The position numbers and the translations under genes were made by a program. Shown one piece after another: positions 26,194-33,992 of a DNA stretch of 33,992 nt (its first letter is position 1; each line of letters opens with the position of its first letter). A model generated the notes under the pieces. The model saw only the letters and a program-made list of their open reading frames with translations. It did not search any database and was not told the origin of the DNA. Source of the DNA: a bacterium (GTDB lineage Bacteria; Patescibacteriota; CG2-30-54-11). The stretch is from assembly GCA_029573015.1 (NCBI GenBank), contig JAKQHK010000064.1, positions 1 through 33,992 on the forward strand. The letters run 5' to 3'.

Positions 26194-27870
26194 ATGGCGA
26201 GTCTAAAACGTACCGTAGCACTGGGAATATTGTTCGGTATACCGTTAGGCTTTCTAACGTTTTTTTTTCTGTATCCTCTCGGTATGGTGTTCTTGCGCAG
26301 CGGCTTCCAGGTGCAGGAGGTGTTTGCCGTGCTGGCAGATGATTACTACCGCGGAGTGATCTGGTTTACTGTCTGGCAGGCAGCAGTGAGCACGATTATC
26401 TGTTTGCTTATCGGTTTGCCGCTTGCCTATGTGACAGCCCAGTATGATTTCCGGGGTAAGCGGCTGTTCCGTACCCTGATCATGGTTCCTTTCGTCATGC
26501 CCACGGTCGTTATGGCGGTTGCCATGCGAGCGCTGTTTGCCCGGGGCGGCTTGTTTGCTGGCTGGCTCCCGCTCTATGAGACCGTATGGCTGATAATTCT
26601 CGCCAACGTGCTCTATAACATCGGTATTGTAGTCAGGATAGCGGGGGAAAGCTGGGAACGGTTAAGTCCGCAGTATCGGGAGGTAGCTGCAGTTCTCGGA
26701 GCAAATCACTGGCAACGGTTTCGGTTCGTGCATATGCCGCTGATGGTACCTGCGCTTGCCGGAGCTGCCCTGCTTATATTTCTCTACTGTTTTTGTTCGT
26801 TCGGAGTGATCCTGCTACTGGGCGGAAGTTCATTCAGCAGTATAGAGGTAGAAATCTACCGTCAGACTACTCAGCTGCTGCATATGGATATCGCAGCTGC
26901 TCTTGCGTTCATACAGCTGATCCTTACCCTGTTTGCCGGTGCGGTGTATCTGTTCCTGCAACGCAAATTCCGCTGGCAGCTGCTGGAACGCGGCCAGAAT
27001 TATCCCCGCAGACGCTTGTCCGGATCCGGGCAGCATCGTCTGGTCCGGTTGCTGCTTGGCATAATCGTACTGGTGGTTTTCCTGCCGTTTTTTGTTTTGG
27101 TTTTCCGGTCATTTTATACTGAAAACGGATTCACGCTGGACCGCTATGCAGCGCTGTTTACCAATACGACCGGTTCGCTTTTTTTTCTTTCCCCGTTTGT
27201 TTACTTCCGCAATTCCTTTCTGATTGCCGGAGGAGCGGCACTGCTTGCTGTTTTCCTCGCTATGCTGGTCGTCATTGCTGATATCTCCTTTCGCAAGCGG
27301 CATAAAGCGGTGTCATGGCTAGCACAGAGCGTGCAGATCATCGCTTCCCTGCCTCTTGGGGTTTCCGCGGTGGTGCTCGGTCTCGGTTACCTTCTCTCTG
27401 CGTTGATCGTGCCGTCACCGCTTTTTGCCAGCCGCTCGCTCATCATCATCATGCATGCGGTTATAGGGTTTCCTTTTGCCTTAGCGACGCTGTATCCGGC
27501 GTACCAGCGGATCGAACCGACAGTTCTGGAAGCAGCACAAGTGCTGGGAGCGACGAGCTGGCAGCGTATGCGGTATGTAGTCTTGCCGCTTATTCGGCAG
27601 GCACTTGCTATCGCAGTATCCTATGTCTGCCTGCTGTCCCTCGGCGAATTCGGAGCAGCGCTTATGGTCAGCCGGCCGGATAATGCAACCCTGACGGTTG
27701 GCATCAGTAAATACCTCTCCCAGCCAGGCAGTCTTAATTTCGGTAGGGCGCTGGCGATGAGTTCGATTCTGGCAGGCGTCTCGTTCACAGGTATGCTGCT
27801 CATTGAGCGGTTGCGACAGCCGAAAACTTACCAGATCGGGTCGGTGCAGCATGCCGTGCATGATTCGTAG
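26194..27870 (+). CDS. thiP: Thiamine ABC transporter permease (two fused permease domains)
   Basis: Two EAA-type loops, EVAAVLGANHWQRFRFVHMPL and EAAQVLGATSWQRMRYVVLPL. Confidence 0.9.
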   Translation: MASLKRTVALGILFGIPLGFLTFFFLYPLGMVFLRSGFQVQEVFAVLADDYYRGVIWFTVWQAAVSTIICLLIGLPLAYVTAQYDFRGKRLFRTLIMVPFVMPTVVMAVAMRALFARGGLFAGWLPLYETVWLIILANVLYNIGIVVRIAGESWERLSPQYREVAAVLGANHWQRFRFVHMPLMVPALAGAALLIFLYCFCSFGVILLLGGSSFSSIEVEIYRQTTQLLHMDIAAALAFIQLILTLFAGAVYLFLQRKFRWQLLERGQNYPRRRLSGSGQHRLVRLLLGIIVLVVFLPFFVLVFRSFYTENGFTLDRYAALFTNTTGSLFFLSPFVYFRNSFLIAGGAALLAVFLAMLVVIADISFRKRHKAVSWLAQSVQIIASLPLGVSAVVLGLGYLLSALIVPSPLFASRSLIIIMHAVIGFPFALATLYPAYQRIEPTVLEAAQVLGATSWQRMRYVVLPLIRQALAIAVSYVCLLSLGEFGAALMVSRPDNATLTVGISKYLSQPGSLNFGRALAMSSILAGVSFTGMLLIERLRQPKTYQIGSVQHAVHDS

Positions 27871-27934
27871 TATTTCGCTTAAGTTCAGATTTTTCATCAG
27901 TAGGGCATCATCTAGCTTTTTTTTAAGGCGCATC

Positions 27935-28579
27935 ATGAGCTATGTACAGTTGCAGTCGATCAGCAAGGCATATGCCGGCATCAGTTATCTGGATAGTATC
28001 AGTCTTGAGATGGAGCGCGGGGAAATCGTGGCGCTCCTTGGACCATCCGGCACCGGGAAAACGACCTTGCTGCGTATTATAGCGGGACTGGAGCAGGCTG
28101 ATAGCGGCCGGGTGATCATAGAGTATAGGGATATTACTGATTTAGCACCCGAGAAACGCGAGATCGGGTTCATGTTTCAGGGATTTGCCTTGTTTCCGCA
28201 TCTGAATGTTGCCGGCAATATCGCTTTTGGCCTGCGTCTGCGGCACTGGCCGCGAGAGAAAATCAAGGAACGGGTAGCTGAATTGCTTGAACTCGTACAT
28301 CTGGCTGGTTTTGAGCATCGGGCGGTGCATACTCTTTCAGCCGGTCAGCAGCAGCGGGTGGCTTTTGGCCGCTGTCTTGCGCTCTCGCCGCGCTTATTAT
28401 TGCTCGACGAACCGATGAGCTCCCTGGATGTTGACACCAAGACACATTTACTGAGAGAATTACGTACTTTTATCCAGCAGACCAATCTGCCAGCGATGTA
28501 TATAACCCATGATCCGGAAGAGGCGAAGCGCATCAGTGATCGGGTAGCGCGTTTGCAGGACGGTCGCCTTGACCTCTAG
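27935..28579 (+). CDS. thiQ: Thiamine ABC transporter ATPase
   Basis: LLGPSGTGKTTLLRIIAGLE; LSAGQQQRVAFGRCLALSPRLLLLDEPMSSLD. Confidence 0.9.
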   Translation: MSYVQLQSISKAYAGISYLDSISLEMERGEIVALLGPSGTGKTTLLRIIAGLEQADSGRVIIEYRDITDLAPEKREIGFMFQGFALFPHLNVAGNIAFGLRLRHWPREKIKERVAELLELVHLAGFEHRAVHTLSAGQQQRVAFGRCLALSPRLLLLDEPMSSLDVDTKTHLLRELRTFIQQTNLPAMYITHDPEEAKRISDRVARLQDGRLDL

Positions 28580-28635
28580 CACGAGATTTGGCAATATGTT
28601 TTTAGATTCTATACGTTTATTAGCGGGAGACGGTC

Positions 28636-30822
28636 ATGAAATGTACAAAATGCGGCGCCGAGGTGGAAGAACAGCGTGCTTTCTGCAATGCCTGCGGGCA
28701 GCGGGTTGTTCAGGAAGAAATCACAGGTGCAGGTAAAGCGGTTACCAATGCAACAGCGCAGCCAGAAGGTAAACCAACAGCTGAGGGGGAATCCCCATCA
28801 GGTGCTGCAACGCCGGTCACTCAGACAGCGTCCACTGCTGTATCCGGTGCGTCTGCATCTCCGCCAGCGCAGCGCAGCAACCTGAAAACGCTGGGAATTC
28901 TCATTGGAGCAGTTATAGTATTGCTCCTCGGACTGGGCGGAGTCTGGGCGTTCAAGGGATCTCTGCCGGTTCTCGGTGATTTTCCTTTCCCGGCGCTGCT
29001 CGATACTCTGGCACTCACACCGGAGCATGAGATGGACGAGCTGGTGCCTGCTTCGGCAGATATATATATCCATGCAGGGGTGAGTACCGAGCTTGATCAG
29101 GTTAAAAAGTTGCAGGCGCTCTGGCAGCTTTTTCCTGAGGCTGAAACATGGGAGGAAAATTTGAAAGAAGAGCTGGCGAGCGGGGATGGAGACGAGGATG
29201 CGGAGGAGGTGATCGGCTGGGATGATGTTCAGGCATGGCTTGGAGATTATGCCGGTATCTTCATGGATCTGGAAGGCGTGAATTTGAATGATTCCGAGAC
29301 TCCGTTTGTGGGTGGCATCATCGCGGAAATTGCCGATCATAAAGCAGTAGACGATTTTTTGGACAAGTGGGTGGCCAAGGCTACCAAAGACCGTGAAGAA
29401 GATGATGATGCGCCACAGGTTTCCGAGCGCCAGTATAAAGGGATAAAAATTATTGCCACGGTTGATGATGAAGAGGAAACCGAGGATACCTTCGTGGCAG
29501 TGATCGGTGATTATTTTGTTATGACGAGCACCGAGGAGCTCATCAAGCAAATAATCCATAACCATCGCGATGACGGCGAATATCTTGCCCAGAATGAAAA
29601 GTATCAGCAGGTTAAAGCCGAGTTACCCCAGGATAGCCTTGGGCAGTTGTATATGGATATGGGTTCGTATATGCAACTGATTGGGGAAAGCATGGACACT
29701 CCCCAGCTTGGTACGGCAGCGCTGGGAGAGGATTTCTGGAATGATTATGCCGAGATGCTCGGCTACATGGGTGGCGTGCTTGTGGCAGAAGATGAAGGTA
29801 TACGTATCAAAATGAGCGTGCAGACAGATAACGAGAAAGCAGAAGAGCTTGGTCTTGCAGCACAAATGCCATCGTTTACCCCTGCACTTGTTGAGCAGGT
29901 GCCGGCTGATGCGGTTTTCTACATGGAAAGCTACAGTATCAAACAGTATGTTGACAGTTTGATCCAGCAACTCGGGGTTACTGACGCAGATGCGATTGAC
30001 CAGATCAATCAGTTCAAGGATATGCTGAAGAAGGATCCCTACAACTTTGATGTTGATACTGAACTGCTCGATTTGCTTGACGGGCCGTATGCTATGGGTT
30101 TCTGGGCAGGAGAACAGGTGCCGACGCTTACCCTGCTGTTCGCCGTGAGTGATACAGCGCAGATGCAGAAAAATATCGATAAAGGACTTGATCTGCTCAC
30201 TGACGAAATCATCCAGTCAAGCATACCGGCCGGGCGGCAGGTGACTGAAGCCGAAATCGCGGCAGCCAAAGCGATGTTTCCTGATCTGGTGGTTTCGGAA
30301 CCATATGCCGGGGCTACAGTCTGGACGATAAATCCGCTTATTCTCGCCGAGGTTCCTGATTATCCGGTGGATTATCTGAATCTGGCGTACGCGTTGACGG
30401 ATGATTTGTTGATCATCTGCAGCGATGTGAGCGGCATCCACGCAAGTCTCGATGTGATCGCTGGCACAGCAGACAGTCTGGCTGATGATGCTACCTATCA
30501 GAAATTGACCGAAGGGATACCTGGCGATCTTTTCAGTTTTGGCTATATGAGCCGGGAAGCAACCATGCAGATGGTTGAGAATATCATGATTATCGCCAAA
30601 GATATGCTTGTCCAGCAGATGCAGGCGATACGGGAACAGTACGGGGAAAGTGAAAATTTTATCCTGGAGAGCATGACAACCAGCCTGGATGATATGGATG
30701 CACAGCTGGCCAAGCTGGAAGAGATCAATGCGCAGATCGAACCTTTAAAAGGTATGGTGATCTACAGTGTTGCTGATGGCGACGTGCAAACATCAGATAT
30801 CTATATCCAGATACGCGAATAA
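28636..30822 (+). CDS. Zinc-ribbon, single-TM, DUF3352-like large extracytoplasmic protein
   Basis: MKCTKCGAEVEEQRAFCNACGQR, linker, one TM helix, long acidic domain with repeated PADAxxYxxxxs-type segments. Confidence 0.75.
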   Translation: MKCTKCGAEVEEQRAFCNACGQRVVQEEITGAGKAVTNATAQPEGKPTAEGESPSGAATPVTQTASTAVSGASASPPAQRSNLKTLGILIGAVIVLLLGLGGVWAFKGSLPVLGDFPFPALLDTLALTPEHEMDELVPASADIYIHAGVSTELDQVKKLQALWQLFPEAETWEENLKEELASGDGDEDAEEVIGWDDVQAWLGDYAGIFMDLEGVNLNDSETPFVGGIIAEIADHKAVDDFLDKWVAKATKDREEDDDAPQVSERQYKGIKIIATVDDEEETEDTFVAVIGDYFVMTSTEELIKQIIHNHRDDGEYLAQNEKYQQVKAELPQDSLGQLYMDMGSYMQLIGESMDTPQLGTAALGEDFWNDYAEMLGYMGGVLVAEDEGIRIKMSVQTDNEKAEELGLAAQMPSFTPALVEQVPADAVFYMESYSIKQYVDSLIQQLGVTDADAIDQINQFKDMLKKDPYNFDVDTELLDLLDGPYAMGFWAGEQVPTLTLLFAVSDTAQMQKNIDKGLDLLTDEIIQSSIPAGRQVTEAEIAAAKAMFPDLVVSEPYAGATVWTINPLILAEVPDYPVDYLNLAYALTDDLLIICSDVSGIHASLDVIAGTADSLADDATYQKLTEGIPGDLFSFGYMSREATMQMVENIMIIAKDMLVQQMQAIREQYGESENFILESMTTSLDDMDAQLAKLEEINAQIEPLKGMVIYSVADGDVQTSDIYIQIRE

Positions 30823-30838
30823 TATGCCGGTTTGCGTT

Positions 30839-30895
30839 AGGAACGGACCTTTCCGGCTGATGCCGGAAAGGTCCGTTCCTGTGTCTTTTTAGTGT
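30839..30895 (+). terminator. Strong Rho-independent terminator
   Basis: 19-bp perfect stem AGGAACGGACCTTTCCGGC-TGAT-GCCGGAAAGGTCCGTTCCT, then GTGTCTTTTT. Confidence 0.85.
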
Positions 30896-30980
30896 CTGAT
30901 CCCTTGGGCAACGCACGTTGCCGGATAGGGAGACTCGTGCTAAAGTACAACTGTTCTTAACTGTTCAACACGGATAATTC

Positions 30981-31883
30981 ATGAGCATTTATACTGAAAT
31001 TGCGGCAAACAAGAGGCGTTCCTATCTGCTCATCGCCTGTTTTATCGGAGCGGTTACCTTTCTCGGTTGGGTTTTCGGGCAAATAACCGGCGATGCAGGT
31101 ATGGGTGTAACCCTGGCGTTTATCATGGCAATTTTTTCTGCTTTTTTCAGCTACTATTATTCTGACAAGATCGTCCTAGCCATAAGCCAGGCGCGAGAAG
31201 TAAGCCTCGAGAGCGACTGGCAGCTCTATCAGATCGTGGAAAATTTGTGTATTGCTACCGGATTACCCCGTCCGCGGGTGTATGTGATTGATGATACCGC
31301 CCCGAATGCCTTTGCGACCGGTCGCAATCCGGAGCATGCGGTTATCTGCGTGACGACCGGGTTGCTCATGAAGCTCGACAAACGGGAGCTTGAAGGAGTC
31401 ATCGCTCATGAGATGGCGCATGTAAAAAATTATGACATGCTGGTTATGACGCTGACTGTGGTTCTTGTCGGCGTGATCAGCCTGCTGTCCGACTGGATTC
31501 TTCGTTTTACCTTCTGGGGAGGACGCAGCCGGAAGCGGGATGAAAACCGGGGAGGGGGACAGGTTCAATTAGTCCTCATGATCGTCGGTATTGTGCTCGC
31601 CGTAGTTGCACCCCTGATTGCTACCCTGATTAAACTGGCGGTTTCACGTCAGCGGGAGTATCTGGCAGATGCATCGGCAGCCCTGATCACCCGTTATCCC
31701 GAAGGTCTGGCGCGGGCTCTGGAAAAAATAGCCGGTGACCGCGAGCCACTCGAGGCAGCCAATAAAGCCACGGCGCATCTCTATATCGTCAACCCCCTGA
31801 AGGATCATGCCAGCGCCATGAACAGTTTATTCAGTACCCATCCGCCTATCGGTGAACGGGTACAGCGTTTGCGGAGCATGTGA
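30981..31883 (+). CDS. htpX: HtpX-family zinc metalloprotease (M48)
   Basis: VIAHEMAHVKNYDMLVMT (HExxH), RPRVYVIDDTAPNAFATGRNPEHAVICVTTGLL, AVSRQREYLADASAA. Confidence 0.95.
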   Translation: MSIYTEIAANKRRSYLLIACFIGAVTFLGWVFGQITGDAGMGVTLAFIMAIFSAFFSYYYSDKIVLAISQAREVSLESDWQLYQIVENLCIATGLPRPRVYVIDDTAPNAFATGRNPEHAVICVTTGLLMKLDKRELEGVIAHEMAHVKNYDMLVMTLTVVLVGVISLLSDWILRFTFWGGRSRKRDENRGGGQVQLVLMIVGIVLAVVAPLIATLIKLAVSRQREYLADASAALITRYPEGLARALEKIAGDREPLEAANKATAHLYIVNPLKDHASAMNSLFSTHPPIGERVQRLRSM

Positions 31884-32668
31884 TGACCACTCAGGTACAA
31901 CAGGTCCAGCGCAAGGAATCATTAGCCCTGGCTATTATACTTAGCCTGGGACTGCTCGTGTATACGACAAGCGATGCCCAGTTAGCCATCTGGCTGGCAG
32001 TTCCGATGTTTGTCATACCGCTTCTCGGCAGCCTCTGGGTTCTGAAACTGCCATTCCCGCCTGACCCCAAACGTCTCGAACTCTACGCGTTGCTCATCCA
32101 GCCGGTATTGCTTTACAGCGGTACTGCCTATTTCCTGCGTCAGGCATCGAGTCCACTGCTGCCAGTGGTCGGTTTTTTCGGGATGATCGTGTTTTATCTG
32201 TTGTTTATCAGTCTGAGCGCCCTTGAGCTCTACCGGCGGCTGCCCAATCATGTGGGGCGCATCATCCTCAACGTGTTCAGTCTGGTGACCGGGTATATCT
32301 ATTACAGCTATCTTTTTCAGCTGGATGTGCATCTGGCTTTGGGAGTGGGGATCGCATTTATTGTCAGTTTTCTGCTTTTTTTTCAGAGTATTTTCTGGTG
32401 GAGCAGTGCACATATCAGCTATTCAGTACTGTATGCCTGTTTGGCTGCTTTTTTGCTGAGCATGCTGTTCTTCTGCCTTTTTTTCTGGCCACTCGGCTAC
32501 TTGGTGACCGGGTTTGTCATGCTTATCGGTCAATATTTCCTCACCGGCATTATCCAGCAGTATTTTAAAAAAAATCTTACCAGAGCGGTTGTCATCGAAC
32601 ATGCGGTGGTATCACTGGGTATGCTGGCGATTATTCTGCTGCAGGTGCGCTGGTTACCGTCGTTATGA
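31880..32668 (+). CDS. Multi-TM hypothetical membrane protein
   Basis: Overlaps the htpX stop (ATGTGATGA region); mostly hydrophobic. Confidence 0.8.
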   Translation: MMTTQVQQVQRKESLALAIILSLGLLVYTTSDAQLAIWLAVPMFVIPLLGSLWVLKLPFPPDPKRLELYALLIQPVLLYSGTAYFLRQASSPLLPVVGFFGMIVFYLLFISLSALELYRRLPNHVGRIILNVFSLVTGYIYYSYLFQLDVHLALGVGIAFIVSFLLFFQSIFWWSSAHISYSVLYACLAAFLLSMLFFCLFFWPLGYLVTGFVMLIGQYFLTGIIQQYFKKNLTRAVVIEHAVVSLGMLAIILLQVRWLPSL

Positions 32669-32743
32669 CGAGTACTATGCAGTCAATAAGCATGCAGGTT
32701 AGTGGCTATCAATATAAAGGGAGAACTTAGAAGAGGAGGGATT

Positions 32744-33992
32744 ATGGATGTCCAAAAAACCCAAAATAGTCAAGTACCGCAACAGACCTTACCTCCTGCA
32801 CCAGTTGTAAAGCGGGGTACTTCCCTGGTACAGGTTATCATCATAAGCATGATCATTGGAGCACTGAGTGGCGGGGCAGTTGCCGGCGGGATCTACTATC
32901 TCGCCGTCAAGGATCCTGCCATAGCCAAACAGCTTAAACCGATCAGTGACTTTCTCGCTCAGGTACAGATGAAAGCGGGTGACAAGGATGTTGTTCAGGT
33001 AACGGTTGAGGAAAACTCGGCTGTCACTGCAGCAGTGGAAAAAGCTCAGCCGGCGGTTGTGAGTATTATCGGGACTGTACAGGTTCAGGATTTTTTCTTT
33101 AACCGGATTTATGAAGATGATTTTGCCGGTACCGGTTTCGTCATTGACCGGGAGCAGGGATTGATTCTGACCAATCGTCATGTCGTGGAAGAAGTAGCGG
33201 AATATAAGATTCTTACTGCCAGTGGTGAGGAAATTCCTTTTACCCAGGACAATGTCTCTCTTGATCCTGCCAATGATCTGGCGATCATTCAGGTTGATAT
33301 CCCTGCTGATATGGAGATCGGAGAAGTGGAACTCGGGGATTCCAGCCAACTGGTTCCCGGGCAGCTTGCCATTGCTATTGGCAATGCTTTGGGAACGTTT
33401 GACAATACAGTGACCGTTGGAGTCATCAGTGCGTTGGGGCGTCAGATCAGCGCCAGCAGCGGGACGTCCGGCCAGGAACTGCTGCTTAATGTCATCCAGA
33501 CTGATGCAGCCATTAATCAGGGCAACAGCGGTGGACCGCTTCTCAATGCCGAGGGGCAGGTGATCGGCATCAATTCAGCGATCGCGAGTGGCTCAGCAGA
33601 GAATATCGGGTTTGCCATACCTGTCGATGATGCCAAAGTTGCCATAGAAAGCTATCTCGTCCATGGAAGCATCGTACGTCCCTGGCTGGGAGTCGAGTAT
33701 GTGCAGCTGACCAAAGACATATCTTTGGCCAATGACCTGCCGACTGAAGAGGGAGCCTACATCAATAATGTTGTTTATGACGGACCGGCTGAAAAGGCGG
33801 GCATCCTGGCTGGTGATATTATTTTAGCCCTTGACGATGAATTGCTGACTGCGGATAACAGCTTGGTGGAAGTCATGCAGCAATTCCAGATCGATGATGT
33901 CATTGAGGTCAGGTTGCTCCGGCCTGATAATCCGCAGGCTGACTCACCGGTGTACGAAGAAGAACTTATTAATGTTTCCCTGGAAGAACGTC
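32744..33992 (+). CDS. HtrA/DegP-type serine protease with PDZ domain, 3'-truncated by window edge
   Basis: Translated manually: MDVQKTQNSQVPQQ...TM...GTGFVIDREQGLILTNRHVVEE...NDLAIIQVDI...TDAAINQGNSGGPLLN...PDZ; absent from the ORF track because it runs off the end. Confidence 0.95.
   Translation, partial: MDVQKTQNSQVPQQTLPPAPVVKRGTSLVQVIIISMIIGALSGGAVAGGIYYLAVKDPAIAKQLKPISDFLAQVQMKAGDKDVVQVTVEENSAVTAAVEKAQPAVVSIIGTVQVQDFFFNRIYEDDFAGTGFVIDREQGLILTNRHVVEEVAEYKILTASGEEIPFTQDNVSLDPANDLAIIQVDIPADMEIGEVELGDSSQLVPGQLAIAIGNALGTFDNTVTVGVISALGRQISASSGTSGQELLLNVIQTDAAINQGNSGGPLLNAEGQVIGINSAIASGSAENIGFAIPVDDAKVAIESYLVHGSIVRPWLGVEYVQLTKDISLANDLPTEEGAYINNVVYDGPAEKAGILAGDIILALDDELLTADNSLVEVMQQFQIDDVIEVRLLRPDNPQADSPVYEEELINVSLEER

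Noticed and set aside
28798-29565. 255-aa minus-strand ORF
   Set aside because: Antisense to the DUF3352-like gene; low-complexity artefact.
30839-30895. 19-bp perfect hairpin as possible novel element
   Set aside because: Position after a stop codon and a T-rich tail make it an ordinary strong terminator.
1-33992. CRISPR array
   Set aside because: No regularly spaced direct repeats seen; no cas-like genes.

Overview
Bacterial chromosomal window, probably from an uncultivated or anaerobic lineage (inference). In order: (1) 3' end of a K+-independent-type H+-pyrophosphatase and tRNA-Arg(CCT). (2) A putative integrated element of about 2-8.4 kb: a large serine recombinase whose last codons are read antisense through the tRNA, small upstream ORFs, a membrane-anchored Mrr-like nuclease with a structured leader, a zinc-ribbon protein and membrane proteins. 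(3) An arsenic/organoarsenical-type operon: ArsR, redox thioredoxin, PF03773 permease, ArsF-like, ferredoxin, ArsG-like, ACR3, DUF2703, CoA-binding protein. (4) A group-3c-like [NiFe] hydrogenase locus with an HdrA-MvhD-like fusion, followed by a cluster with DUF134, Mrp, NifX-like, two MinD-ferredoxin ATPases, OsmC, TrmO and an MBL hydrolase. (5) A TPP riboswitch driving thiBPQ-like thiamine ABC transport genes. (6) A zinc-ribbon/DUF3352-like protein, HtpX, a membrane protein and a truncated HtrA. The strongest second-look items are: interleaved complementary segments (A-B-A'-B') just upstream of the recombinase start; a promoter-hairpin-terminator leader RNA before the Mrr-like gene; an in-frame internal start with a strong SD inside the DUF134 gene; an HdrA-like subunit that has lost its N-terminal Fe-S cysteines and its canonical FAD motif; and a dispersed palindrome inserted in the P3 arm of the TPP riboswitch. 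All family calls come from reading the sequence; no database search was run.
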